A stretch of DNA of 64,000 bases from Pyrus communis (taxonomy: Eukaryota > Streptophyta > Magnoliopsida > Rosales > Rosaceae). Position 1 is the first letter of the stretch; each line of letters begins with the position of its first letter. The DNA is taken from NCBI RefSeq assembly GCF_963583255.1, contig NC_084818.1, forward strand, positions 10,170,222-10,234,221, given 5' to 3'. The position numbers and the translations under genes are program-made. Positions 47,505 to 60,141 of the stretch are shown here, piece by piece. The notes below the pieces were generated by a model that did no database searches, had not been told where the DNA came from, and saw only the letters and a program-made list of their open reading frames with translations.

Positions 47505-47812
47505 AGGGATTAGTGGTGGGGTGCACACCATATCGAACTTCAGCGATTCAAACTGTCTATTTTTTCAAGTTGCACCTCACATATCATCCTTACAAAATAT
47601 TAGCCAAATCAGAAATATTTGAGACATCAACTTGAGTTCAATAAAATTGATGAATACTTTGTTCTAAAAAGCGTTAAATTACCGTAACAATTAAATAGTC
47701 AAATAGTTTCGGATTGAAACAAATTTTTGCAAGGATGATCTATGAATTAAGGCTTATAAAATAGATGGTTCAGATCGTTGAAGTTCGATGTGATGTGAGA
47801 CATACAACTAAT
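47505..47812. mobile_element. MITE with long inverted ends
   Basis: Left arm has catatcgaacttcagcgatt, then gtctatttt, then atcatccttacaaaa; the reversed right arm has catcgaacttcaacgatc, then catctatttt, then atcatccttgcaaaa, in the same order. Arms of about 80 bp, total about 300 bp, no coding content. Confidence 0.75.
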
Positions 47813-49264
47813 TTCCATTTCCTTCTGTTAAAGGGCCGACATATATATATATATTTATTTATTTATTTATTTAATTTTGGAAATTATTGAAACCCGGTGG
47901 AAAAGATGATGCAGTTTGCAACACTAAAACCCAAATTATATGGTTAGGTCAACTAGTGGGCACTTAAACAATTTGAGTGGGGCGGTCATTTGATTTGTTT
48001 TCTGTACTTTTTTGGAAAATTAGAAAGAAAAAAAACACGTCTTAAGTTAAATTATAACTTCTTTACGAGAATATTTTGTCAACCATTTCTTTATTACTTA
48101 GTGTTTCACACACCAAAATAAGCTACATCATTTGACAGTAGTATCCGAAAACGAGATTGATAAAAAAATGTGGTGTCACGGATTTATTCTTATGTAATAT
48201 TTTGATTTTTTGAATGCCAAACAAATGAAATTTTTTTGATATTAACACGATCTTGAAACCTATTCATATTATAACATGTGCTTTATTTAAGTTGTCACGA
48301 TAGGAATTGTTTGAGATTACTGTTGGAAGGTCTAAAAATGTTTTCTGTCTACGTTTGGTATAAAAACTTACAATTTAGAAATTCAAGTGCTTCCTGAAAA
48401 AAATGGTTATGAAGGTAAGTGTCTTTATAGAAGTAACCAAACATGCCATTACTTGTCACATTAATTTTAACTTGGCATACAAGTTTTTGCCCATGTATAA
48501 TCATTTTGTGTACAATCTCACTTGACCAATTGGAGTAAACGCTAATTTCACTCCAAACAAACTTGAAAAAAAACTTGGTTGCAAGTGCCTAATCTTACCC
48601 AAAATATCATGTTCTAAAACTTGAGCTTGCATCTTCCAACTATTAAGTGAAATTGAATACGATAAGATTATAATACCCCTACACGTGAAGCAGGGACCAA
48701 GTTAGACAAGTTCAAGAAAATTGAACAATAGATAGACCAAATTGGTATTAGAAGTAAACCACAATGATAAACGTGATGAAATTGAAGCCTTTATAAGCAA
48801 CCATTTATGACTTTTGGCCTTAAATTATACTCTCTATTTATCGTTCATTTATATTATAACACATGAGTTATTTCCAAGCAAACTACAAAGTCATGAAAGC
48901 AAAAAAAGTGGGAGTGATGATTCATGATCCTGATTGGAACCATTTACTCATTCTTCGGTGAACTTTTTGTGAGTGTATATCCCTCGTCTATGGCCGGCGT
49001 CACTTTTCCATTTTAGAAGCTCTATTAATTCAACAGTCATATTTATTTAAGGTGGAAAAGTTTTTTTTTTTTGTTTTTTTGTTTTTTTTTGTTTTTGTTT
49101 TTGTTTTTTTTTTCCCCTAAATTTTTTAATATTTTTGAATTATTAAAAATATATACGTGAAAATAAACAATCAACTAATTAAATTAATTTAATCAATTTC
49201 ATTCAAATGAATGCATAGGTTAAAATCGGCATGATAAACACGGCCCAAATAAGAACAGTAACTG
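47813..49264. other. Intergenic region without a gene
   Basis: AT-rich; a (TTTA)n stretch near 47853-47872 and a T/G low-complexity tract at 49061-49116. No coding frame or repeat family recognised. Confidence 0.4.
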
Positions 49265-49460
49265 TTTTTTTTATTACATCGATATATTTTTACACAAAGA
49301 GAAGAAAAAATTCGGCTAAGCTATATAATAAGCAACCTAATTTGTTATTAAATTCGTCATTCACTAGATTTGAGCCTAAGACCTAGAAATTCGCCATCCA
49401 CTAGATTTGAACCTAAAACCTCTCATTTCTAGGTAAAAAGAAATACTACTAGACCAAGGA
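49265..49460 (-). mobile_element. tRNA-derived SINE with duplicated B-box region
   Basis: Tail T run at 49265-49273, then eroded family body. The reverse B-box part occurs twice: tagatttgagcctaagacct (49365) and tagatttgaacctaaaacct (49403), each with attc(g/a)ccat/tcac upstream. The head (actactagaccaagg) follows. Confidence 0.6.
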
Positions 49461-52429
49461 CGATAGCTGTTATTGACACTTTAAAAATATAATTGTGGGC
49501 CTTAAACTTACTAAATGTATAAGAAAAAAAAAGTACACTTACCAAAAGTGTCCAATAAAATTTTTAAAGTACCAATAATAATTCTCATAGGTAACCCCTT
49601 CTTTTTTCAAATCACTCGCTCAAAACCTACGCATTTGAAACTCTAAACGATAGATATACCACATTTGGAGTCCAACTTCAATGCAATGTAGCACTCAGTG
49701 ACTCGTGTTTTAGCCATTAGATTTAATTTCTAAAAATGTTAGATCTTCTATTTTCAATCTCATCCATTTATTTTCCGTATGAGAGACAGCGTGTGTGTCG
49801 CGCCCGCTGATACATTGTCATCTTTAGAAAAGAACAAGCAAATGCAGTGTCATTATCTTGAATATTTCAGATATCAAAACAACATTGGCCTCTTTTTTTC
49901 TTAAATAAGCACTACATATCACTCTAGGTACAACGTTTGCAGCCCAGGAAAACTGACATTTCTTTACTATTTTACACAATTCAGAGCATGTCAAAGGATG
50001 CTGCCAGAGCTGAGATTGCTCAAATTTCATTTCACACTATTGTGTTCTCTTCTTGTCCAGAACTTGAATACCTGAGTCATAAACTGATTCAGACGATATA
50101 CGGGTTGATCCCGGCTAGACCGCCTCCTAAACAAGGCACAACACGCAATACTTTGCACAGAGTTAACTCGAAATATATGGTCAAACGCTCAAATGAACAA
50201 GTAATCACATCAACCTTTAGAACACGATGCGAAGGCCATGTTGAACCAAACAGTAATGCCTATACCCTCATGTGACGTGTTTGTGAAAAATGGATGCGGG
50301 AATCAAATCTGAATGTAGCAAATGGCTTCAAGGTGAAAAAAGAGGCGATTAACTGTGGAGGAGGAGACAAATAGAATCTTGGTAGCTCTAGAAACAGACA
50401 CTCCAGCAGAGACTCTTCAACAATCAAAATGGAAGACAAGGAAATTAACGTGATTAAATGGACTCTTGCTACCAGTAGAGAACGCGCAGCTACGCATATG
50501 AAAAATAAATAGCTAAACACATCAACAAGGGGATACCCTAATTGACCAAGATGAAAACAAGATAATCATCAACTCGAGGCACAATTTAATGCCAAACATC
50601 ATAAAACCTCTCATAGAAAGGAAATGCTGGCATCCAAACGACCAAAACCGCACAAACTTGGCAACCCATCACATAAAAACCATGCACCATTCACTTACAA
50701 TAAGATAATACACACAAAAGATTTGTTTTAAATGCACAATATCAACACTGCCATCGGAAACACTAGAGTTACCTGCAATCTGAAAACAAGAAAACACAAC
50801 CTACAGATTCAATCATACAACCAACAAGTTAAAGCTCATACAATCAAATCAAACATACACTGGCTCCACCCCATACCGCCAAATTTCAAAGAAAAAAATT
50901 GGGTTCTAAAGCATTTTCCATAACTCATAAATCCCAAACATTTTTACCAATTTTTCAACCACAACAAAGAATCAAAACTTCAAAACTAGACCGAAACAAA
51001 TAACGGTAATCCGCCACAATCATATCACATTCGCATAGATGGATCAGCAGAAAGATCTTTGATCAATGCAGGAACTTCGTGACGGCAGATAGCAACTAGC
51101 GTACTAGCAACTATTAAAATGTTGGGAGCAGTCTAGGCTGGCATTCAATATTAGAATGTAACCCCACGCCTTTTCATACGACCCATCCACTGAGGCTGAT
51201 ACCAGATCAAACCCCAGTTTTCAATTTCAATTTCGAAGAGGTTGCGAAAGTCACAGTGCAAAATCTTTAGCAAGGACTTGGGGCCCTCTTCGGATTTTTT
51301 TTTTCGCAGCGTTTTCTCCCGTCACAAAATTCCTGCTCAAACCTTTTACTATTTCACCATCATATCCATCTCAATTTTGACAATTTTGCATCTTTTCCGT
51401 GAATTTCTCGGCATCCAAACAGAAAGTTAAGGGGGTAAACTGAATACCTGTATAATGTCGAAGAGCTTGAGAGGGAAACTGAAATTTTGCTTCTGAGAAT
51501 CGTTGAGAGCCAATGGAAACTGGTAGAAGCCTTCTGACAGAGAGATATAAACAGAGAGTGTGTTGTGGGTGGGAGAAGACTGCAGAGGGCGGCGGAGGAG
51601 CAGAGCAAAGGGCGAAGATGAAGAACGGAAGAATTACGGAGAAGCCAGCGACGAATCGAGCGAAGGCGGACTGAAATCCGAAAACTGCGAGCGGCGAGCG
51701 GCGAGCGGCAAGCGGTTTCTGAACGTTAGTTGGAGGAAGTCGCGAATAAGAAAGGGTTTAGGGCGAAGGCCGCGACGGCGAGTGGCATTGTGGCAGGCTG
51801 CAGCAGTGAAGACTGAAGAGAGAGAAAGTGGTTTGGACTCTGGAGTTCTGGATGAGCGAAGGAGGCGAGTGGTTTGGAGTTCTGAAGGAATTCTCAAATT
51901 AGGGCGGGTTACATTAGGGTTACCATACGACGTCGTACTCGAACATGCTGTATGTTGCACAGCGGTTGTTTTCAATAATTCGGTTTGGTTTATGAACCTC
52001 TGAAACTTAAAACAGAATCAACAATTTTTTTTTTTAATTTAAAAAAAAGAACAACTAGCGACAAGTCATGGTTATTCATAATTTCGGGAGTCGGAAAGAC
52101 TCGCTATCACAGAGGCATTTCAGCCTCTCATGAGCAAAATCAACATGTTTCGGTTCGGTTCAAATTGTTTTTTTTTCTTTTTTCAGTTTGGTTTTTTGGG
52201 TTTTGCTTTTTCATTCGGTTTTCGAACGGGCCGCTTGCCCCTCATTGATTGCCCTCATCTTAGAGGTGAGCAAAGTTGCACCCTGAGCTAGTAGCCACAG
52301 GGAGAGAGGTAGAGATTTTCCGAAGAGTTTTTGGGAGGAAGATATTGTTATAGGTATAGGGTGGCAACGTTTTTGAAACATGTCGTTTGGTCAATTCTCT
52401 TGCATAGGTCTGACCCTAAAGCCCAACCT
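49461..52429. other. Unassigned region with a possible minus-strand transcript
   Basis: No recognisable protein. From about 51960 down to 51450 the minus strand looks like a leader exon: CT-rich, GC-richer than its surroundings, and ending in a good donor (TATACAGGTATTC) near 51447. Small coding-like pieces further down (EVPALIKDLSADPSMRM near 51040-51090) are short and soon hit stops. Open frames at 49937-50275 (+), 50260-50520 (-) and 51634-51975 (-) have no domain I know. A non-coding RNA or a decayed gene would both fit. Confidence 0.3.
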
Positions 52430-53037
52430 AGTAAGGCCATCTCCAATCGATTTGGCCAGAGGGCCGAAAATAGCCTGAAATGACACGAAAATCGTCTCTA
52501 ACTGAGGGTTAGGGTAAAGGGTTCGTGGGCCCCATCGGGCCAAAAAAGGAGAAAAGGGCTAACTGGCTTGCCCAACCCAGCCAACCAGCCCCAGGAGCCG
52601 GATTTTGAATGCAACGACTACTAGCTGATGTTAGCTAGCGGTTACATTTGAATATATATTTTTTTTTACAATTTTTTTTTAACTTTAAAATTCTATTTTT
52701 TTTTCCTATAACTTCCTAAACCATTAAACAACATTACGTAACATTATACAATATTAATAACATTAAACAAACATGAAACTTAAACAACATTTTAAAATTA
52801 AGTTGTAGTTTTTAAATTTAAGTTGTTGTAGTTTTTAAATTTAAATAATAAATTATGTTTGGCCCTATGACCCTCGGTTTGAGATGATTTTTTGTCACAG
52901 GGCTATATTTGGCCTATGGCCCTCTAGCCTCTCGGTTGGAGATGGTAAGAAATATGGCCCTGCATTATTCATTAAAATATTAATTTCTTGGAGGGCTATA
53001 GGGCTAAAAGGGCCCTCCTTCGGTTGGAGACGGCCTA
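52430..53037. mobile_element. MITE-like element, about 0.6 kb
   Basis: Left end aaggccatctccaatcgatt and reversed right end taggccgtctccaaccgaag match; both continue with gggcc-rich DNA (agagggccgaaaatag, agggcccttttagccc). Smaller inner echoes of ccctcggttggagatg occur at 52870 and 52930. Confidence 0.65.
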
Positions 53038-53482
53038 ATGTGAAGGATAAGCCTATCAAGTTATGCAAACCTTGGTTTTCAAAGGCCTAGTACCAATCTA
53101 CTACATTTTCAGGTTCCTAGAGATAAAAAGAGCAACGATTGTTTCTGAAATTTTGTATACAACAATATATACCTACACTAAAGAGGTAAAGATAAATTGT
53201 TCGCGAAATTCAATCTTTTACTTACAAGTGAAAATAAAAATATCCTTCTGGCCCTCCTTTAGTTGGAGACGGCCTAATGTGAAGGATAAGCCTATTAAGT
53301 TGTGCAAACCTTGGTTTTCAAAAGCCTAGTACCAATCTACTACATTTTCAGGTTCCTAGAGATAAAAGAGCAACAATTGTTTCTGAAATTTTTTATACAA
53401 CAATATATACCTACACTAAAGAGGTAAAGATAAATTGTTTGCGAAATTCAATCTTTTACTTACAAGTGAAAATAAAAATATC
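53008..53482 (+). repeat. 239-bp tandem duplication spanning a MITE end
   Basis: The block from the MITE right end (ggttggagacggcctaatgt) through gtgaaggataagcctat and a SINE-like tail (caatatatacctacactaaa, acttacaagtgaaaataaaa) occurs at 53008 and again at 53247, with a few differences. Confidence 0.85.
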
Positions 53483-55275
53483 AGTCAGGCTATCCAATGG
53501 TCTATACACCCCTATTTACAAGTGAAGATAAATATCAGTTAGGCCATCCATTGGGCTCTAGACCCATGGATCAAGAATTCGGCCCATTCCTGCCCCGCCT
53601 TAGCGCCTCAGTGAATTTGACGTCAATCCCGTCAAATACTTTTTGGACACTGGATTTCTCCCCCTCGATGACCTTCCTTTCAACTAAAGATGACCCAAGC
53701 TTTGGAAACTCATATACGACGTTAGATTTCTCCCCTCCGACGACCCATTAGACAAGTCGTTGTTCTTTCCAACTGAAGACGACGAGCTGCTGCAAGATTC
53801 CTCTTGTTGAAGACAATGATCTTGACCAAATCCTTTATTCTTCGACGAGTCATAGATGGGGATGCAAGGCGTCCTGTGGATAAATTGGGTGATTAAGTTT
53901 TCTATGGGATGGGAAGTAGAGGTGAGGGAGAAAAGGATGGGAGAAGAAGATGAGGAGATAGAAAGGGAGAGAGAGAGTGGGCACAAGAGTTCTCTAGAGT
54001 GATGATGACTTTTAAGAAAATAAGATATTTATGATAATAATAAAATAATATTTTTTATTAATTTTTAGTTAAAAACGATTTTCAATACTAATTGACCAGG
54101 TGATTTATTTTTAGGGTTGGAGATGCCCTGAGGCGATTACTATTCAATAAGGCAATAATTGCAAATTGTCCAAAAATCCAGGCAATTATCGTCCAAAGGA
54201 GTGGAATTGCTCTTATTGTGGGCCTTAAAATAATTTTAGATTTTAGGCACATTGGGCTTGAACCCATTAAGTTTGTGACTTAAGCTATATGAAAACTTCA
54301 ATCTAAAAACAGCGTAGTAGGCCCACTAATACTAAATGATCATATATGGGAAGGATTTTGTGGAAATTTCACACATGTGACTATAAAAGTAACTTTATCT
54401 CTCTCTCTCTCTCTCTCTCATTAGGGTTTTCTAATGAGCGAACAAACAAAGAGATAGACAATCGAGGTTGGTCGGCTAAATGAGATTTTGGTGGTACTAA
54501 ATCCTCTATCAGATTTTCTCATCTTCATTCCATTATAAACAAGGAGTTTGCCAGTGAAGGCCTTTTCATCAAAGGTAACACTTTGATTATTGAATCAAAA
54601 ATAGTCATCGAGGGTAATCTCTATCTCAATTCCTCATAATCTAAAGTTGATTTTTTTTTTTTTTATATATGCACATCGATTTTTTTATTTTTTATTTTTA
54701 CAAACGATAGCGTTAGTCGGTGAAATTTAAATGTTTTGGGTGAGGAGGGGGGATTAGTGAGGGCACGAAGTCATACTAAGGTACATAGGCATTATTGATT
54801 TTCACCACTATGGTAAAGCATCATAGCTTGTTGTCTAAAATAAATCAAGACAAGATTTTTATACTTATTTTCCTTCACTTTGTAAGTGTTGGTGCGTCTT
54901 TTTGTTTGCATTAATTTTGTGTATTGGGCTTGTAAATTTGTTTCCTTTTGGCTTAATATTTTGGTATTTTAGTTGTTTGTTGAACTATTTTCTTATAAAC
55001 ATTATCTTTTAAGTGAAAAAAAAAAATACATTGTATATGTTATTTTGTTTGATTTGAAACACATCGTATGTGTATTGATGTTTTTATGTGCATTGCTTTT
55101 ATTTGGCCTAGATTCATTTTTCTTTAATCTTTTATTTACCATTTTATGGAAAGCGTTTCCCATTGGATTTTATTCATTCAATATAACTTAGCTCAGAGAA
55201 TTTAATTGGTCTCACAACTTATCACATTTGTGATTTTGGATTTTGGTGTACATTATAAAATTTTAAATGCCAACT
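53483..55275. other. Intergenic region without a confident gene
   Basis: A minus-strand Ser-rich frame at 53684-53986 is low-complexity and unsupported. At about 54380-54570 a TATA-like tataaaag, a (CT)n run (54399-54420), ttagggttttc and a splice-donor-like aaaggtaaca follow one another, like the start of a transcription unit or an LTR, but no coding sequence follows. Confidence 0.35.
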
Positions 55276-55495
55276 AGTATTATGGTTTAGTGGTACTACT
55301 CTTTACTTTTATGTCAATGGTTTCAGGTTCGACTCACATAGAGGACGATAACATATTATATTTGTATTGAGTTTGATACCTAATTAGTGGTTGATCCCTT
55401 TGGAGCTAACCTAATCTCCTCCTCGTAGGATATAATACCATTTATCCCATTGAAGTAGAATATCGTTGAGTAAAAGAAAAATAATAATAAACTTG
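55276..55495 (+). mobile_element. tRNA-derived SINE of a third type, forward
   Basis: A-box-like ggtttagtggtactac (55284), B-box-like caggttcgactcac (55324) 40 bp on, body to about 55470 and an A-rich tail (taaaagaaaaataataataa) ending near 55490. Box order and spacing fit a Pol III promoter. Confidence 0.6.
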
Positions 55496-57668
55496 GTGGG
55501 AAATGAAAAATTATCAAGACGAAGCCATGATTTGAAATTCGTCTACGCTAAACATACCAAACTTACAATAAAAAAATATTTAGAAATCCATTGCCTAATT
55601 GCCGAAACACCTAAGGAGGTGAATATGTGTGATTATATCTAGAAGCCAAAAGATCTAGCAACAGCTAAGTGCCTCAGCATGACCGTTTCTGAAATTTCGG
55701 AGGACCGGTTCGAAATTCATAAAAGGGTATATTTTTAAGATATTTTTAAAAATGTAGGACAATGTATTGATGCTAGAAAACAATCACTTAAATCAAAATA
55801 AACTTTAGTACTCACTAATTGCAAATTTACAAATGTCAGTAATTATTAGTAAAAAGAGATACAAATATAACATTCACTAAATAATCAAAAACAGTACAAT
55901 CTTGACAACCAAACTTGAAAAATAAACTTCCAGACTCTAATTTTAAAGTTTCACTTGAATATAACACATTATTATATAATAAAATCGAAAAAACGTTATT
56001 TTTTCAAGGTGTTATTATTGACCCTCAAAATTATCTCATTGTACTCTAAATTTTTATATTTAGAAAGGAAAATATTTTTTTGAGGGCCCCTTAAATTTTG
56101 GGGCCATGTGCGACTGCACATTTCGCTCCCCCTCCCTCCTAATGCCCCCACCGTGCCTTAGCATCATATTAAACCATGTTTCATTGTGGCATTTCATCAA
56201 ACAATTGGTGCACACACAAGTGTGGTAACAAAACATGAATAAATGATTAAGTTTGTCAACCAATACGGACTAACAAAAGATGACACAGCTGTATCGTATG
56301 TGAATATCACATACACAATGAACAACCTAGGAACCCAAACTGATGCGTCAATGTAGGGCCCTGTGGTTTTAGCAACAACTATGTGTCAAGCAAGGCAACA
56401 TGTCAACAAAGATTCATAATAGCTTTAATAAGTAATTCACGTGTCAACAAGTGAGAAACAACAAACAAGCACAATGTTTGTGCTGTAATCATCTTAAACA
56501 AAGACTGACTTGAGTATTAGACTGTTTTCTTATAGATACTGACTTATCCCTTATAGGTGACAAGAGGAGACGATGATTGGCTTCTCGATACTATTACAAG
56601 ATTTACTTGTTGGAGGATTGGAGGACTCAAAATTTTCCACTCCAGTCTACTTTGGTTCCAACAAAACTCTAGATAAAGTTATCATATGAGTGAGCTATAG
56701 AACTCGATGCTTACCATCTAGATGAACACAACAAAATAGAGATAGAGCAATCTCTATTTTGATCTCTTGGTAGCTGCACTAAAGCTCCATATTTTTCAAT
56801 GGCTTCCAAGTCACCAACTTTAAAAAATATCTAAAAGATGTGTTTGTAGGTGTAGAGATCTTAGGAGGAAAGAAGATTAGGTTAAGGGAGAGTGGGAGGT
56901 GAAACAAGTGGTATATGGAGATGTTTTGAAGACCCAAGTCATGATTCCAAGTGATGGAACACAAAAAGAATAAAAAGTGGGTGAAAAGTAAGTGAGAGAA
57001 GGGATCAAAACAAGTGGGCATAACCTATCTTCATGAACTAGTGACTGATTTTCAACTACATTACTCTCTGTTCAAGGATTCAGATATTGTCGACCAATCG
57101 CTAATAATGGCTAACCGATTGCTAATAATAATCGACCGGTTGCCTATAAAGGTTGACCGATTGCTAATAATGGCTGATTGGTCGGCACAATTGGAAGTTG
57201 GATATTTAGATCTAATCCTAAGTCTATAGTCTAATGCCACTAAAGGCACAACCGAAGGAGTATATTTCTAGGTAGTTTGTCATAAACTAAGAACGAATTA
57301 CCTTTGTGGATGCGACTTTTTGCCATCTTCTCTTTTAATGAAAAATGCACCTGCAAAATAATCACACCTAAGATTAAGGCCAAAAGCCTCACACGCCCAC
57401 GATGAATGGGTGCTTTGGCCAAAGAATATTTGATGCCAAATTTAGAATTCTAAAAAGAATATGCTTAGGAGTTTTGTGGGTAGCAAATGACTTAGCTTTC
57501 TTATGAGATAATATGGCTATTTATAGGGGAGTGGCAACCCTATTTGGAGAATAATGGCCAGCCATATATGGTGAAATTGTGTGAGTAATTGCAAGCAATT
57601 AATCCTAAATTAAATAGGAAATTTGGGAGTTACCTTTTGAATAAGGATTTGATGAGGAGTGATGAGAA
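55496..57668. other. Intergenic region without a gene
   Basis: Short frames at 56060-56263, 56779-57021, 57014-57229 and 57240-57422 lack domains. 57091-57184 is a degenerate tandem repeat. Nothing else recognised. Confidence 0.35.
57091..57184 (+). repeat. Degenerate tandem repeat, about 30-bp unit
   Basis: Variants of (t/c)cgaccgattgctaataatggc are repeated three to four times; each unit contains a rough self-complement. Confidence 0.6.
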
Positions 57669-57834
57669 GGATTTGAATAAATACCATTTTGATCACCTTT
57701 GACTTCCTTGATGGAGCCGTTATTGTCCGTTGCATGCGCTTGGGAATCCCGATGTGCCTCGAGGTAGTTTTGTCATTTTTATCCAAAAATCCACGTGTCA
57801 CCTCCATAATTTTCTTGATTATTTTTTGCTCCAC
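57669..57834 (+). repeat. Left direct repeat bounding a dead retroelement
   Basis: Starts ggatttgaataaataccatt, contains cacgtgtcacctccataatt, and matches 60911-61079 over about 165 bp. Candidate LTR remnant; the canonical TG...CA ends were not found. Confidence 0.6.
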
Positions 57835-60141
57835 AAATGCCCTGACACATGTTGGGCTACTTGCAGGAAAGGGCAACAAGTATATAGTTTTCCTTTACTT
57901 TAGGAAAGATAAGATTGTTTCCTATTTTGATGTAGATTCCCACTTTGACTTGGAATTAGATTCTTATAGGAAAGGGAAGTAAATCACCGTCAAAGCATAT
58001 TTAAGCCTACTTTAAGTAGGGGATTAAATCAACTTTGGAGGGCAATTATTTATCCTTACAAGAAAGATAGAAAGCTAAATGATATTTGTTCCCCCTCCCA
58101 TAGCATTCTTCTTCGCTTGCCCGTGCAAAGAACCATCTTTCATTGATTTTTTTTGTCTTCTCCGCACCGCATCGTACCGAGGTAAGAAAAAATTAATTTT
58201 CCTTGTCTTCTTCTTGGATGGTGTTACCGCAGGACAACCATCGGGGTGGTACGGCACGTTGGCTAGCAGGGGCCACGAGTCGGCTCGACATGGGCTAATG
58301 AGGTAATGTGTAAGGACCACAGCTTAGCTAAAGCCAAGGGCAGCTATGCGACTAGGGCGGCAGTTTAAGGCATTTAGGGCGCAGTGCTGGGAAAGCCGCA
58401 TGGCTCAAGCTTTATGGGCTATTAGACCTGATGCGGGCCAGGCTAGCGATTGAGAGAAATAAGGAGGTCCCGGGTTTTCTAGGTTGTTGGTATGAAGGAG
58501 AAGAATGAGGAAAAAGCTAGCATGGGTTGAGCTCCTCTACTATCTAGTTAAGCCAAGAAAGATAAATCGTAGGTCCTGGCTCGTGTGCAATCAAGGTTAA
58601 TTTTTAGGCTGCCCTATGATTGTTGAGCTGCCCTATGATTGTTGAGCTGCCCTATAATTTGTTGATTGTCATTCTCTGTCTATGTAAATTTGAAATTTGG
58701 CTCAACTCCCAAGACTTCTCCAAATATGAAGAAGGTGCACATTACTTTAGGTATCCCTGTTGAGTACCGTGAATGACATTGTCTGCTTAGTCCTCTTCAC
58801 CAGGAGAAAAGTGGGCTACCCCCGAGAAAAGAGATAAAGTGGATCAAGGCGAATACATTGGCTCGTTCGATCGTTGTCGTGAAGCCTGCTGAGAATGAAG
58901 GTAGAAGTAAGAGATCTTCCCTGCTTGTTAAAGAGATGTCAATTAAGAAAAAGCTGGAGGCTTTCTCCACTGCTTATGAGGGTTAGAAGCTAAGTTTGGT
59001 TCGCCTTTAGAGAAGCTTGCTACTATAAAGAGCAATAAGGTGGACTATATTGCTAAAGTGGCGCCAAGGCCTACTCCTCTTACTGCTGTGACTGATTCAC
59101 CTGTTGAGGAATAGGAGACTGCTCGCATGCGCAGTTGCGAGAAATCCATCAAGTCTGTTTTTAGAGAGTTTGCTAAGATTTGTGTGCTTTTGAAGCCCGA
59201 TATGCTTGAAGACATGGATGCATGTGTCAAACTTATTGATGGCGTCATAGGGGTTGTTTGCCTAAGTTCCTTTACGAAGCATACGACCCAGTATAAGAAG
59301 ATTGCTCTACTTACCATGATGCAGAACGATGATTTTGGCAGCCCAGTCTATGCTCATTGGCCAAAAGGATATCAAGGCTGCCAAGGAGAGCAACGACTAT
59401 GGCAGCTGAGGCTTACTCTTCTGCCGAGAAGATCAAAAGGTTGGAGTATGAGCTCGTCGTTTTGAAGAGGTCCAACATCTCTGCCCCCACTTCTCTGCAA
59501 CTTGAGACCACCAGCTAAGAGATCGTTGACTTGAAGACTAGTCTTAATGTGATCTAAGCTAAGTATGAAAGTGTAGATAAAGAGATTGGCTTTTAATATC
59601 TTGAGTGTGCCGTTTCTGAGCTTCGTTCTGCTACTTATGTAAAGGATGAAGAGTTGATTGCTATTTATAATCAAGTGATCTACTTCAAAAAGATCGTCGA
59701 TAGGCTTGAACCCCCAGTGTTGGAACTCTAAGGTGCGCTGAAAATCAACGAAAGTCTAAAGAAGGAAGTGGATGAGCTTCTGCGCATCCGTGTTAGTCTG
59801 CTCTAGGAGAACGAGCAGTTGAAGGGTAAGAAGGTTGGACTTGAGGCTTCGCTTGTTCAGAGTCAGGCTGATTTCTACAAGCTGGGTTATATAGATCTTC
59901 TCTTTGGTAGGTCATCTAACTTTGAGTTTGCCAGGAAAAACTTCGAAACCTTTTCTATTTCTCCAGAAGACTTGTTTGCCTTTACTTTTAAGGCTTCTAT
60001 TAGTGATGTAGTTAGAAAAGTTGGTGCCTAAGCTAGGGTAGCAGAGGGTGAAGTGTTGGATAATGCTGCTGCTGAGAGTGTAGCGGCTACTAAAGGTGTG
60101 CTGATCGAGTAGTTGTGGGATATCCAAGCTGCTGAAGAGTA
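57835..60141 (+). pseudogene. Dead gypsy-type retroelement-like gene, coiled-coil part
   Basis: From 59401 to 60141 one plus-strand frame reads without an indel: EKIKRLEYELVVLKRSNISA, coiled-coil heptads, EASLVQSQADFYKLGYIDLL, FARKNFETFSISPEDLFAFT. It resembles the plant 'putative gypsy type transposon' proteins often annotated in rosid genomes. Eight in-frame stops (TAA or TAG) occur, each one C-to-T change from CAA or CAG. Upstream (58900-59400) the same protein continues in shifted frames (MRSCEKSIKSVFREFAKICV, KDIKAAKESND), again with TAG at likely Gln codons (e.g. EE*ETARM at 59112). Function as an element is lost. The region 57835-58080 may be leader or LTR. Confidence 0.65.
58608..58665 (+). 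repeat. 19-bp minisatellite, three units
   Basis: Unit gctgccctatgattgttga, third copy with small changes (cctataatttgttg). Lies inside the dead retroelement. Confidence 0.9.

Noticed and set aside
51184..51186. Minus-strand MGRMKRRG start, reminiscent of ribosomal protein S13 (MGRMHSRG)
   Set aside because: Only about eight residues, then a stop; no later S13 exons found.
53684..53986. Ser-rich minus-strand frame of 100 codons
   Set aside because: Low complexity from CT/GA repeats; no domain.
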